Assembly (NCBI RefSeq): GCF_001411555.2 | Contig: NC_049914.1 | Location: 17,294,298 to 17,358,297, forward strand | Direction: 5' to 3' | DNA length: 64,000 nucleotides | DNA from: Juglans regia | Lineage: Eukaryota; Streptophyta; Magnoliopsida; Fagales; Juglandaceae | In this document: in pieces, positions 1-12,283 of the stretch | How positions within the stretch are numbered: the stretch's first letter is position 1 | How the letters are laid out: every line of letters starts with the position of its first letter | The notes under the pieces: model-generated | What the model saw: only the letters and a program-made list of their open reading frames with translations | Told to the model about the DNA's origin: nothing | The model's database searches: none | Made by a program: the position numbers and the translations under genes

Positions 1-103
1 TCTATGTGATGAAGAGTGTGGCTGCATATCAGAATCATCCATATTGCCACGAACAGCTATATCCACATCTGAAGGCTTGAGTGTACTGATGCCATGCTGC
101 TCT
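1..103 (-). CDS. Possible exon fragment of a gene off the left edge
   Basis: Read on the minus strand, the first ~100 bases are open in one frame and give a protein-like stretch containing STLKPSDVDIAVRG and ending in a Ser/His-rich tail. It is preceded on the minus strand by a pyrimidine-poor but AG-ended sequence (TATATTAG) that could be an acceptor. I do not recognise the family. Too short to separate from chance; the balanced codon use is the only argument for coding. Confidence 0.3.
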
Positions 104-1019
104 AATATATATGTTCACAAACAGTTCATCTATTTTCAAATGAATTAATAGACCTTGGTTAGAAGCTTCTTAATTTTGACAATAGAGAGAATTTATATCG
201 CGTAATGATCTTATCATGATGTTTTACCATGCAATTGATGATGAGGTTGAGAGATATACAACTCCTGATCATCTCGTGATGTTTCACGTGTGAAACTTCA
301 ACAAAAAGAAAAGACATTCGCTGAAACTACGCATAAAGCAGTATTTCTCGTTTGATAAATACATATGATCCAGCTAGATAGCTAGCTCATCAAGAGGGAT
401 GATGGACAGTCGTCTGGTAAACGTTTCCATAAAGCTGGTTTTGTCACCATTTTATTCGCCTTTTGGGTCACATTTTTTTTGCTAAGCTTATGCGAAACGT
501 TTTGACGAATATATGGTTCCAAAAGTACTCATCCCATAAAGCTAGCTAGCGTAGCTGCAGATTTCTCAACCTTCTTCTTTTTCTAATTATTATATTCCCA
601 TTTTAATTAATTAATATAAATGCATATTGCATCACATGCTTGACGGCTATATATATTATATATACACAAATTCCTTTGTTTTTCCTCGTATTATACTACA
701 AAAGGAGGACACATATATATTATTTAGTCGTTTATTTATTTATTTAATGAGCAGGTAGAATATATCATTATAATTTTTTATTTCTAATTACGAAAATAAT
801 TTGTTATCATAATTAGAAATCAATAAATAAAAATTATTAGTGAAAAGGACACGGGAAGCTGCACACAAAGTTTACAAGAAACACTGTATGAGTGAATTTA
901 ATATTTCTGAATTTTTTTGTATTAAGTTAAATGCAATAAATACATTATTTGATTATTTTTACTAATAATAGAATAACTCTTTTTAGGAATTAAAGAGTTG
1001 GAAAATCATTGAAGTACGA

Positions 1020-1190
1020 AAAATGATACTTACAGTTGTGAGTATGTAAGTGTCGTGCAGTTGTTTTAAAAAAATAAATAAATATAAGACTCATATAAAA
1101 ATAAATTAATTTTTTAATAATAAAAATAATTCTTTTTCAAAATAAACGATTTATAGATTCCATAACTATTATAGTATATTTTTTGAAATA
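1020..1190. repeat. Short AT-rich dispersed repeat, copy 1
   Basis: A segment starting near GTTGTGAGTATGTAAGTG and running through TTAATTTTTTAATAATAA to a TTCTTTTTCAAA block is matched in the same orientation near 62835-63000, inside an intron of the GH3 gene. The shared order of motifs over about 130 bases indicates a small non-coding dispersed element, probably MITE-like. No target-site duplication was identified. Confidence 0.5.
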
Positions 1191-1549
1191 ATTGAGTTGA
1201 GTTGTTTAGTATTTTCCTTTATGGGGGTGGTGAGATCAATGTCTTCAAGACTTAAAAGAATTGTGAAGTGTAGGGTCCACAGAACTTTAAAAACAAAAAT
1301 TAGGGCACTGGTATATATCTTGCACGCAAGATAGTTGTCCTACAGCTCGCTTGGCTTGTTCAACTACTACCCACAAACCTCGTCCTAACTCTCTTTATAT
1401 AACCCACTAATTAATCATATATTCTTCTACTGCTTTTTCCGCCACGTTACTTCGAAAACAATGTTCAAACTTCTTTTGAAAAAGATAGAAATTAAACAAA
1501 ATCTAAAACATGTGGAGTGTGACAAGGCATATATATACTATATTAGGAG

Positions 1550-1690
1550 AAACTTAAAGATATTTTATAAAAATATATTTATAAACTGACGTAATTTAAT
1601 GTGATAAATTAAATTATAAAATTATTTTTATTGTAAAATAGATATAATGTATCATATTATAATAAAATTATGTCACTTTTTTTTTTTATA
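1550..1690. repeat. Short MITE-like repeat with TTATTGTAAA core
   Basis: Contains a core ATTTTTATTGTAAAATAGAT flanked by TGACGTAATTTAATGTGATA and an opposing copy. Related blocks occur near 16690-16830 and 53690-53850, each with a TTTTATTGTAAAGTA-like centre and flanking motifs such as TGACGTGG. Inferred to be a small palindromic element family. Confidence 0.45.
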
Positions 1691-2040
1691 AAATTATATC
1701 TTTATGGCGATAATATTTTTCATATATTATTCATGTCCCATATATAATAAATATATGATGTGCAACTAATTAATTAATTATATTAAGTTCATATTTTATG
1801 CCTCTTCTTTTCATACTGAATTTCTTACTTGTAAGTCATTGTTTGGCCCACTAATAAAATTTGAAACTATCAAATATATTTTGGCTAGTTTACTTGTTAA
1901 TTTCTAGTTATGTTAGACTTGACTTGTAACTCCCACGGGAAAAAAGTCCTCTCAATGTCAAATAAAATGGTTAGTATCCATTTTAATACAAAATATGGGA
2001 TATTTCGGTTATATCTACCGGCAATGTTATGTGAAATGAT

Positions 2041-2157
2041 TAAAATATCTCATATTTTACATTAAATACAATAGTGCAATTGAGAGAATTATGTTATTTC
2101 AAATGAAGATTTGGAGTTTGAAACCTCTTTCTCTTGAATTTAAAAAAAAAAAAAAAT
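2041..2157 (+). repeat. Possible decayed SINE with A tail
   Basis: A pol III B-box-like string (GGAGTTTGAAACCTC) sits upstream of a ~15-base A tract near 2140-2155. This resembles the head-to-tail order of a tRNA-derived SINE, but the A box is not convincing and the copy is degraded. Confidence 0.3.
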
Positions 2158-2806
2158 AGAAAACAGTACATAAGATAGGATCTGCTTAAATATTGTAACC
2201 ATTCTTGATTTTTCCTTCCCCTACGAGTCGTCATCCTGACATGCATTAAATTAGATTATTTAAATTTATGTGAACATTTATCAGTGTGTTACATGCTTTT
2301 AAAGACTCGTTTGGACTGTTAATTTTTCATCACATAATCTCATAAAGCACTTGCATTATTTCCATCATAATGCCACATCTTTGTAAATTGACATTGATGA
2401 GTTTGAAGCTAATGTGCGTATCTCTTGATTTGAATCCGACTTTGCTGTGAGTTTAAAGCCAATAATGATTGATTTGAAGCGCTTACCCACTGAAACCATG
2501 ATAAAGAAGTAAAACCCTTTTGATTTTTGAAACGCTTACCCACTGAAATCAGATGCCAAAAAGGACAAAAAAAAAAAAAAAAAGCAACAACAGAGAGAGA
2601 GTGAAAAAGAGGAAGAGAAATGGAGAAAAAGTGAAGAAAAAAAAAAGTCAAGTAAGATTGAGAGATTAGCCAAACAGAAAATTGAATTTGAATAGGAAAA
2701 GAACATCCAAAGACTGTTCTCTCTCCCTCTCTCCCTCCAAGCTTTAGACAATTTGCACTCCACCTTTTCTCCTGCCTTATCAGCCAAGTCTGTTCACATC
2801 AAACAC

Positions 2807-2812
2807 TATAAA
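2807..2812 (+). promoter_or_regulatory. TATA box of the carboxypeptidase gene
   Basis: TATAAA in the context CACTATAAAATCCCC follows a CT-rich patch. It is only ~12 bases before the ATG at 2824 but ~40 before the ATG at 2851. With usual plant TATA-to-start spacing the transcript would begin near 2835-2845, favouring 2851 as the start codon. Confidence 0.55.
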
Positions 2813-2850
2813 ATCCCCAGCCAATGCAGACTCACTTTTCATACCCAACA

Positions 2851-5694
2851 ATGGCATCAGCTATATCTCTCCTCTCTCTCTCTCTTCTCTTGCTTCTTCT
2901 TTCTTCACCATTCTCATCTGCAGCATATCCCAACAACAATCACCTTCACTTGTCTTCAACTGCCTACTTCCCAAAGCTGCAAGCAGAAAAGCTGATAAGA
3001 GGGCTCAATTTGTTCCCTAAAGACCCCATTAACACTGCTGCCCGCGACCCTTCATTCGTGGGCCCCAAGATCGTTGAGAAAGGTTTTAATCTCCCTCATA
3101 TTCTTGATGGCAGCTCTGGCCCCTCACCCCAAGAATTTGCTCACCACGCTGGTTACTACAGGCTTCCCCATTCCAAGGCAGCAAGGTAGGCCTTCGATCC
3201 TTGAGCATATTCAAACCAAAAGTGAAGGAATGAAGTTGTGCTAGCTTGAATAGATGCAAAGCCGATGATATTACATGGCGTTTTAACTTGCAATCTCCAT
3301 TAAGAATAGCTTATAATTGAGGAAGTTGATGCTGGTAGCTACTGTTTAATTTTCAGTTAAGTTCTGAAGTGTTTACGTCTGTTACTTCCAGGATGTTCTA
3401 CTTGTTCTTTGAATCGAGGAACAGCAAAAACGACCCTGTTGTCATATGGTTGACAGGAGGACCAGGGTGTAGCAGCGAACTGGCTGTGTTCTATGAAAAT
3501 GGTCCTTTCCAAATTGCAAACAACTTGTCACTTCAGTGGAATGAGCATGGCTGGGACAAGGTTGTTTCATATAAATTCATTGAGCAAGTACATTAACTTG
3601 CAGAGCCAAAAACGGTTGAAAATGATAAAGTACCTATCATGAAACATTTCATTGATAGATTTACACTATTAATTGCATAATTGATATTTTCTTTTAATAA
3701 GTAGTATTATATTACTTTGTTGGAACACTTCCAAGTTTTATTTTGGCTAGCAAGAGGAACACCATAGAGTTGGCATTTTCCCTTGATAAACACATTGATT
3801 AATGAACTTGGCCTTACCTTCTTGAAACAGTAGGCTTGAATCTGTCTTAAATATCTTGCTCATATGCCTACTTTGGTTAATTGAGTTATTGTTGCAAATT
3901 TTTATTGCCATTTTGCAGGCATCAAACCTTCTGTATGTCGACCAGCCTGTTGGAACTGGATTCAGTTATACTACTGACGAGCAAGATATTCGCCATGATG
4001 AAGACGGTGTTAGCAATGACTTGTATGACTTTTTGCAGGTGCGTTTGCTTTTGCCTGTATCTTTGTCCATGAAAATCATGCTTGTTTTGGTATGATCGGC
4101 CGCCAAAGACCTGTAACTTGATTGGCATAACCCACAACCTTTCAAATGGAGGTCTAGAGTTCGAAACCCCCCTCCCCCAACTCTTTAGGTATGACCGGCC
4201 TTTGTGAGGGGATAGGATTCTGAGCTTAATTCACCACAATTCTTCATTGTGTCAGGCATTTTTCACGCAGCATAGTCAGTTTGCTAAAAATGATTTCTAC
4301 ATCACCGGAGAATCGTATGCCGGTCACTACATTCCAGCATTTGCATCTAGGGTTCATCAAGGGAACAAAGCAAAGGAAGGACTTCATATAAACCTGAAGG
4401 TACGTCTCAGATTTAACAGATTCGACTAATTTTGGGTTCTCTCCTACATGCTTTGTATCTATGATATTTAACTCATATGCTTTTAACAGGGATTTGCCAT
4501 TGGCAATGGGCTCACGAATCCTGAAATCCAGTACAAAGCATACCCCGACTATGCACGGGATATGGGGTTGATTGAAAAATCTGATCACGATAGCATTAGC
4601 AAGATGCTTCCAGCATGTGAACAGGCAATTAAAAACTGTGGTAATTTTTCGTATTCCTGTTTCTTTAGAGACAACATCCTAAGACTCCCCAAGGTTGTTT
4701 ATAAGGAAAAACAGCTTTATTGCTTTGCAATTACTCTATCCTTGATCAATCATATTGAACTGCATTTTCAGGCACTGCTGGTGGAAACGAGTGTGTGAGT
4801 TCTTATGTTGTCTGCAATAATATATTCAATCGCATCATGCAGATCGCTGGTGATATAAATGTAAGAGGACACAAAAACAAAAATGCAAACAAAAATTCAT
4901 TTTCATTATTGATGAGTAACTTGTTAATCTTTGATATGCTTGCAGTACTATGATATTAGGAAGAAATGCGAGGGAGACCTGTGTTATGACTTCTCAAACA
5001 TGGAGACATTCCTGAACCAAAAGTCAGTTAGGGATGCTCTAGGAGTTGGGGACCTAGAATTCGTTTCATGCAGTAGCAATGTCTACGAAGCCATGCTGAT
5101 GGACTGGATGAGGAATCTTGAAGTGGGTATTCCTGCACTTCTTGAGGATGGAATCAAGGTTCTTGTATATGCTGGGGAGTATGATCTAATATGCAACTGG
5201 CTAGGTAAGCAACTTGTGTTCAATGGAAGTCAAACTTGTTTATTTCATATCTCATACAAGGAAAGTAAATTTTTTCTTTTCCTGAGCTTGTAGTCTTGGT
5301 TTGTTTCTCTCTGGGCAGGGAATTCAAGATGGGTTCATGCCATGGAATGGTCTGGACAAAAACAGTTTGGGGCATCCCCAACTGTTCAATTTGTAGTTGA
5401 TGGTGCAGAAGCAGGAGTGCTAAAGAGCCATGGCCCTCTGACTTTCCTCAAGGTCTCTCCCTCGCTCTGTCTCTGTGTGGGTGTGTGTGTGCGCGTTAGT
5501 GTGAGTACCATGTGACTGAAATTTGTATTCTAACGTGAGCAACATTCGTTCCTTTCAACGATATATAGGTCCATGATGCTGGTCATATGGTTCCAATGGA
5601 TCAGTCAAAAGCTTCACTACAAATGCTGAGCAGCTGGATGCAGGGGAAACTTGCCATGACAGAACCAGAAGAATATATGGTTGCTCCTAAGTGA
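2851..5694 (+). CDS. Serine carboxypeptidase (SCPL47/48/49-like, peptidase S10)
   Basis: Exons inferred by GT-AG joins: 2851-3185, 3392-3560, 3919-4038, 4256-4399, 4490-4640, 4772-4860, 4946-5204, 5319-5452, 5569-5694; they join in frame to 508 residues, the usual length for this clade. A signal peptide (hydrophobic Leu run, residues ~5-20) is followed by a propeptide-like segment. The oxyanion GGPGCSS motif is at residues 134-140, catalytic Ser228 in GESYAGHY, Asp416 in GEYDLICNW and His473 in HDAGHMVP, so the triad is complete. The family removes C-terminal residues from peptides in vacuole or secretory space; some SCPLs are acyltransferases, but this clade is carboxypeptidase-like. An upstream in-frame ATG at 2824 would add nine residues before the signal peptide; the TATA box position argues against it. 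Exon 1 carries the signal region and most of the propeptide. Confidence 0.93.
4098..4210 (+). repeat. Probable tRNA-derived SINE in carboxypeptidase intron 3
   Basis: Intron 3 holds a block with an A-box-like TTGATTGGCATAACC followed ~30 bases later by a B-box-like GGTCTAGAGTTCGAAACCC, then a C-rich stretch. The spacing and B-box core GTTCGAAACC match pol III promoters of tRNA-derived plant SINEs. No A tail is clear, so it may be a truncated copy. It does not disturb the splice sites. Confidence 0.5.
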
Positions 5695-6675
5695 TGCCTC
5701 CAGTGAAGCCGGCATCCTCTTTGAGCATGCATCTACATTATTCAAATTTGTGGTTTCAAAAACGGTGTCCAAGTGTACTGATTGTGATATGTTTGCCCAC
5801 CAGAGATCTCAATGTGCTTGTTTTCAACAGCCCTTACAGAATTCTTTCTAAAATGGAGTTTCCTGAAAAATGGTCCATAAAGATTATTTCACACATAAAT
5901 TGTCCAGCAAATAGATTTAGTATCACATGATATCCATTGATCAATGAATAACATCATACGATATATTATGACACCCTGCATAAAGGCACAAGGATGATTG
6001 GCCAAGATAGTTTGATTTGTGAATCATTAACTGTCTAGAAAATGAAGATGTTAAAAATTCCAGCATTATTAAGAAATCAGAGTCTGTGAGTTTTAGCAAA
6101 AACTTTTGTGGGAACTTACTTGACTTGCAGCAAGTTCAGTTGTAATAGATCTAATTACTAGGAAAGAAAAAGAATACTTTTTTTTTTTTTTTATCGGCAA
6201 AGGAAAGAGAAAGAATACTCATAATCTTTTTAACCATTATCCTTTCATCATCCCTTATGTGATATCAAATAATTGATATATAAGTGAAAAATAAGAAATA
6301 ATTTTTCCACCATGTGATGCCACATCAAGGAATGATGGATAACATTTCTCACTAGGAAAACAATGGATGATATTAAGAGAAAGCCTTGATCCAAATGCCA
6401 CCATAACAATGCTCAAAAGTTATTTCTAATATGTCCCCTATTAAATTATAGATCTATTCACCCATCATAGTTCTAATATTTTCCATCAAAAAATAAGTTT
6501 AAGACATATTCACCTACCATTACATATTTTAAGCATTTATGCACTAGCTCACGTACCCCCAACTTCTACTTGTGGGGAAGGAGGGCCTGTACTTTGTTCT
6601 GTGATTCACTGTGTTTGTGCGGTGTGCTTGTGTCATTTATGTTTGGGCCTCGTCATAGTTTATAGTTTAAGATTA
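5695..6675. other. 3' flank of the carboxypeptidase gene
   Basis: Non-coding. AATGAA-like signals near 5942 may serve polyadenylation. Beyond it lie AT-rich DNA with a T tract near 6178-6192. No gene seen. Confidence 0.5.
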
Positions 6676-6955
6676 AGGGCTTGTTTGGAAAAAGTTTTCA
6701 TCCCAAAATTCTTATCTCATCTCATCTCATCCAACATCACTCAAACACAAATACTTTCAAACTAATCATTATAACTTTCCCAAACTTTCAAAAAAAAAAT
6801 TAACTTTTTCAAATCCCCAAACAAAAATAATATTAAAAAACTATATTCTAACAATATTTTAACTTTATAATATTTTTTATTCAACTTTTTCTCTTTCGTT
6901 TCCCAAACTATTTCACTACTATTCACAAATTATCTTCTAATACTATGACCTAGAT
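6676..6955 (-). mobile_element. TTA-flanked MITE (Harbinger/Tourist-like), copy 1
   Basis: Begins TTA-GGGCTTGTTTGG and runs into TCTCATCTCATCTCATCC, then TTTCAAATCCCCAAAC and AATAATATTAAAAA blocks and a TTTCACTACTATTCACAA end. The same block order recurs at seven other places here. The inner end is degraded at ~6950. A second TTTCACTACTATTCAC-like piece follows near 7040-7085, suggesting an adjacent fragment of the same family. Confidence 0.65.
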
Positions 6956-7385
6956 AGGTTTTATTTCTGGTATACCATCTTGTGTACTTGGGTTTTGCCT
7001 ATCTTTATTAATAACATTATCGTTTACTTATTAAAAAAAAAAAAACTATCTTACTACTATTCACAAAATTTTCATCTCATCTCACTCTCCAAGCTTGTCG
7101 TATCATGCATGCATTACAAGCAGATTTGTAACCACTTAAATCATCTGGCATTCCTAGATTAGTTACTAAGCAACAATATACAATAAAGAGAAAAGCTTAC
7201 TTCTCTTCAGTTCCCCCACGACAAAAGACAATCAAAACCAAAACAGACCTCCTCAAAACTGAGAAGAAAGGATAGAAACTGATTTTGGAAGATCTTCAAC
7301 CAAAGCCTTATAGCGAGAAGAGTAAAAGGTAGTCCAAAAGATAAAATGCTAGATACAATATGAAGAGAAACACTTAACAATCTCC

Positions 7386-8669
7386 TCACTGTCCATACAA
7401 TTTCTTTAATGACTCAATTGCTGGCTGAAATCCAGATCTCAACGGAACAAGTGACACAACCCGTACATGTTGTGCATTACCATTCTTTGGTTTGGACAAT
7501 GTCGCTCTAAACATCTCTCCCTCCAGAATTCTATTAGCAGACACAGCTGTATAACACCCAAAAGATCACAGCATTGGATCATGTTCAGTGCCATGACTAC
7601 TCAATAAATTCTACCAAGACAGGAATAGGCTAAGGAAGTCAAATATGATAGAAAATTTCAGGGAAGACTGACTTATTAGGCCGATGAGTGTGACAGCTAA
7701 AAAATATTGTCCACGGAAAAACAAAAAACCAGTAGTCCATGACAAGTTAGTAAAGTACTGATACATCTACGCACAAAGCTTCAAAATTTTATTTTTCCCT
7801 CTCACAATTCAACCTAAAATGTTCCATTTGATTGCCAAGAAAAAATAGGAGAAGGGATCTGCCTAGGAGAAGCATAAACAAAAAAACAAAGGAATTACAT
7901 AACTAACTAAGATTTGTTAAATATCAACTACGTGCCAAACAAAGCCATTCAAATGCCTCTTTCCTAGAAGGAATCGTTTAAAACTTTAAAAATCCTTCTA
8001 AGTAGTTCTAACACGCATTATGTCACAATTTAATCAGAAAGAGTATGCGTTGAAAGAAGGTTACCGGCAAAAGGATGGAGCTTGGTGAAGTCAAAGAACT
8101 CATTAGCTGAGCACCCAAACAGAACTTTAGCGGCCCGATCAAAGCAAATCACTGTGAACACATTTGTATCCGATGCAATTGATATCTATCAAACCAACCA
8201 AACAGAACGTATGAATTAAAATAGGCCATAAAGGAAGCGGAACGCCAACGTGGAAATGCCTCCATTTCCACTAAAACAGAATATTTCGAAGAAAGCATTG
8301 ATTTTGACAAGGAATTACGTGGAAACGAACAGAAACCCTTTCTTTTCATTGAAATCGAAATCCCAGAACCCCCCCCCCCCCCAAAAAAAAAAAATAATAA
8401 TAATAATTCTACTGAGTGGAACCTTCGACAAATTTTGTGGATAAACTACTTTCTGTCCGAAAAAATCAGGAAGTTTAACATACAAGGACGCGGAAGAGAC
8501 GTTTGGAACTAGAGGAGCTGGGGTTGGAGTTGTTGAAGTTGCAGAATTTGCAGAGAGATTGGATGTCGGGGAGAGTCCTCTCACAGACAGAGCAGACCCT
8601 GTAGCAGAAGCTGGTGTGGTCAATAGCTAGCAGTGTGCACATTAGTGTTGTTGGTTTGTCACCTTCCAT
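7386..8669 (-). CDS. Small OB-fold/zinc protein resembling the RPA C-terminal domain
   Basis: Three exons on the minus strand: 8484-8669, 8065-8185 and 7386-7546, joining in frame to 155 residues ending LKKLYGQ. Donors GTATGT and GTAACC and acceptors GATAG and TACAG are canonical. Cys26, Cys29, Cys40 and Cys43 form a CxxC...CxxC zinc cluster, followed by a Ser-rich linker and a beta-rich segment with VFTVICFDRAA and LFGCSANEFF. That order matches the C-terminal OB fold of the large replication-protein-A subunit (Rep_fac-A_C), which binds single-stranded DNA. This protein is the domain alone, so it is better called RPA-C/OB-fold-like; its partner and role are unknown. Intron 1 contains a C15-A12-(TAA)n low-complexity tract near 8369-8407. 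Confidence 0.8.
8369..8407 (+). repeat. Poly-C/poly-A/(AAT)n simple repeat
   Basis: About 14 C, then about 12 A, then several AAT units, within intron 1 of the OB-fold gene. Length is probably unreliable in any assembly. Confidence 0.85.
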
Positions 8670-8935
8670 TGCTTCTTTTCGGGTTTATTTATCGGCCCGC
8701 AAGCTGTTTGTTAAGAGTTCGCACAGGGTCTCCAAGTCTAAAAGACCATGCCAATTTGCCAAATTTCCCTGCACGATGGCGAGCTATGTTAATAGACTTC
8801 GTATATTATTTTAGAAAGTTTTGGTACACACTCTCAAATCTCAATAGTAGGTATTGAGCTCAGTGAAGGTCATCCGGTTAGCTCCAGTGATGAGGGTTCT
8901 GATTTTAGTCGTGTTCTCTTTCTTAGGACTTGTTT
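8670..8935. other. Upstream region of the OB-fold gene
   Basis: No coding signal on either strand. On the minus strand GGGCCGATAAATAAACC lies just upstream of the start codon; the GGGCC core resembles promoter elements of plant housekeeping genes, and GATAAATA could act as a weak TATA element. Confidence 0.35.
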
Positions 8936-9272
8936 GGAAAACGAGATGAGATAAAAATATTTTGTAAATAATAATAAGATAATTTGTGATTAGCAGTGAG
9001 ATAATTTGAGTTGAATATTTTTTAATTTTAGAAAAAATAAAAAGAAAAAAAGTTGAATAAAAAATAATATAAAATTAAAATATTATAATAATATAATTTT
9101 ATAATATTATTTTTGTTTGGGATTTAAAAAAGTTGGAATTGTTTTTATTTTTTATTTAAAAGCTTGAAAAAATTGTAATTATTAATTTGAAAATTTTGTA
9201 TTTAAATTATGTTTGAGAATAAGATGAGATCAGATAAAATGATATCAGATAAAAATTTTGTATCTCATCTAA
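8936..9272 (+). mobile_element. TTA-flanked MITE, copy 2
   Basis: Starts after TTA with GGACTTGTTTGGAAAACG then GAGATGAGATAAAAAT, GATAATTTGTGA and a TTGGGATTTAAAAAAGTT block, the reverse-complement block order of copy 1. The right end TTTGTATCTCATCTAAGG lacks the GTTTGG terminus, so it is truncated or diverged. Confidence 0.65.
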
Positions 9273-11873
9273 GGCTCCACCCACTTTGAATTCTCATTCT
9301 CTTGAGTGTAAATAATTTTAAGAGGTCATTAAATTTGAAAAACTTTTCTTTAAATTATTATATATATATATATATATATTTGCGAAAAACTTCTTGTCAT
9401 GAACTTGTGCTCTGTCTTAAAAGTAATACTGCTCCATATGCATTTTAATTGAACTTTTAATCCCTATGATTTTATAAACAACTTACATCAAAATTTTATT
9501 AGCAAACAGATATATTTTATAAGAGAAATTTCTATTGCAAATAGGAAGCAGATGCAATTGAGTTTCAGCCCGTACATAATAATGAGAAAGGAATTCAGAG
9601 TAGGAATCCCACCAAATGTCGTCTTCTAGTTCAATGTTAATCCCACAATGCAATCCCAATCCAAGCATTGCTCTGGTTGTGGAATGTACATCTAATTAAC
9701 TATTGTCACATTTTATTGATCGTGCACATTGTTATGTATAGTGTGTTAGGATTAGAAGTCTTTTGGACTTGAATTCCCCCCGTAGCCATAGCTTGAGAAT
9801 TCCCTTTCAGTTAGAGGCAATACTAGGTGCACTATCAATATTACTTACCCGGCATTTCAATCTGCACAATTCATTGGTATCATGATTCATTCATTTAGTC
9901 ATGGACATTACGTAGCTTTATACATTAAAACATTCGTTTTATTTCATTTCCTTTCATTTTCATTAATTACTTTCATTTTCATTCTTTTCATTCATTAGTT
10001 CATTTCATTTCATAAACATCATTTCATAACACGAGCATAAACATCATTATTTCATTTCATAGAATATAACAACAATAAGTACTACATATAACATTCATTT
10101 CATCATGCATTCAATTGTTCTAAATGTGCATAAAAAGAGATTACCCAAGAAATGTCATTACATACATATACTTTAAAGCATTAATATCTTAAGCATAATT
10201 TCATAAAATATCATTTCCTTTCTATGAAAAATATTTCATTTTCCTTCATTGCATAAAAAAACACTTTTCTCATAAAAACCTTTCATTTTATTTTCATAAT
10301 GAGAAAATTTTCATTTTTATTTTTATATCGTTTAGATAATTCTAGAAGAGTATGAATATAATACTTATTTGGACTCCATACTATTTTTATTTCATGCAGT
10401 TCATTCATGTACGTGTCAGATGGCAACCTACATGAATCCATAACTTTATATCATTTATATTTCATTCACATATGCAACTTAAAGTTAAAACTTGCATAAT
10501 AAAAATACTCTTAGCCTTTAGTACCTTCTCTTCAACATAATCTTTACCTTCAATTGATTTTTTACTTAAACCTCCTTCACTTATGCTTGTTCAATTATCT
10601 AATCCATCTTTCATACATTTCTTTACCACCATTTTCTTAATTTGAAAGCCATAGCTTTTGACCCTTTGAGGTCACCTGTCAAACTTCGTTCATCCAACTT
10701 CAAGGCCTTATACTTTAAAGTGAATCTCCATACCTCACTTTAAAGATTAAGAAACAAACCCTACCATCTGCATAATTTACTTCCAAGTCATCATTCAATC
10801 CTTGAAGAATAACTATTGTCATTAATCCAAGTCCTAAACTATGAACTTACAAGCCGAACCTCATATCTAACCAATGAGGTCAACATCTTCTAGTCCTAAG
10901 TCCACCTCACATTCCCTAGCTTCATTTTCTTTAACTTCAAAACCATGACTTAGAACCCCATTGAGGTAACACCTTTCCAATATTTTAAGTCCAACATCAT
11001 GGTCTTATACTTCCATGTATCCTTTTACATATATCACACTCCATTTCTAATTCATAAAGTAAGCTCCCATACTTCACTTTAACATCCAAAGCATCACTCA
11101 ACCTTTACAACTTAATCCCACTACACCATAAGATCCAAACTACAAATACAATTCCTTTCCTCCATACGTACACAATCCACAAAAAATACACATGTTCCTT
11201 ACTCATTTATCACCTAAGGTCAACATGCAATCCATAACTTAGTTTACAAGCTTCATCCACACAGAACATATTTGATACACACAATCCATCTAACATTTAG
11301 AAACCAACACAATCATCATGTTTTTCAATCTTCACTTACAACTCCATTGCAATCCCAACCAACACATCACTTCTTCTTAGTTTATCATGCTGAATACACT
11401 ACATGTATAAATATGTCCATACTATAATCATCAGCATACATGTAGGATGTTCCGAGCCTCACTAGTCAATTTAATTCATAAGACACTTCAATACTTAGCT
11501 CCAATTCACAACATTCCATTTCACACTTCCATATTCATAATCTAATTTAGAAAGTAAGTTACTAACATGCTTGTTGCTTCATTTCAACACCATAGACACT
11601 CATACATTCTCTTCGATCACAACCACTAATATAACTCAAATTAAGCAAGGATGAGAGGCATTCCAAAGAGGTTTGTTGTCCACTGCTTGTCCAAGGGATG
11701 TTAATTGTTGTGGCAATCGATAGTGAAAATGGAGTGGCTAAATAGAAATGTTGTTTGGGGTTTCTATGATGGATTCCTTCAAGGCTCTGTAGCCATGAAT
11801 AAGCGAGGGAAGGTAGAGATCAAGAATAAAAGGAAATGATGAAGAACCATAGGTGGAGGGAGATGGAAGTATA
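9273..11873. other. AT-rich, TE-derived intergenic DNA without genes
   Basis: Contains an (AT)n run near 9358-9380 and, from about 9900 to 10400, a low-complexity CATTT/TTCATT-rich stretch like the middle of the large LTR at 17297-20619. No open frame of coding character. Probably eroded LTR-retrotransposon sequence; boundaries could not be set. Confidence 0.4.
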
Positions 11874-12211
11874 GGGGTTGTTTGGAAGAGGTTTCATCTA
11901 ATCTCATTCCCAAACATCACTCAAACACAAACTCTTTTCAATTTCAAATATTCAAAATTTTTATGTAATCATTATCTAATCATTACAATTTTTTCAAAAT
12001 TCCAAACAGAACACAAAAATACATTTTAACTTTTTCAAATTCTAAAATAAATATAATATTAAAAAATTATATTCTAACAATATCTTAAACTTATAATATT
12101 TTTATGCAACTTTTTCTTTCTCATTTTTCAAAACTTTAGAAAACATTATGACTAAAATCATTTCACTACTATTCACAGATTTCTCGTCTCACCTCATTCC
12201 TCAAGCATCCC
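11874..12211 (-). mobile_element. TTA-flanked MITE, copy 3
   Basis: Left end GGGGTTGTTTGGAAG, right end ATTCCTCAAGCATCCC followed by TTA. Internal blocks TTTCATCTAATCTCATTC, TTTTTCAAATTCT and CATTTCACTACTATTCAC are in the family order. The left flank reads ATA rather than TTA, a single difference. Confidence 0.65.
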
Positions 12212-12283
12212 TTAAAGGTACCTGAAAGCTTTAAGTGTTTTAGGTGGTGTTGTTATTTTGTACTACTATTGTTTCTTCTTACT

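Larger units (their letters stand above)
104..2750. other. AT-rich intergenic spacer upstream of the carboxypeptidase gene
   Basis: No open frame of coding character is visible. The stretch is AT-rich and holds short dispersed repeats (near 1020-1190, 1550-1690 and 2041-2157, listed separately) and a simple A tract near 2568. The last ~50 bases (2718-2750) form a CT-rich patch, as is common just upstream of plant core promoters. The distal promoter of the carboxypeptidase gene presumably lies here. Confidence 0.6.

Noticed and set aside
2536..2787. Frames on the minus strand at 2409-2651 and 2536-2787
   Set aside because: Phe/Leu/Ser-rich products of a GAGA/poly-A purine tract upstream of the carboxypeptidase; no motif.
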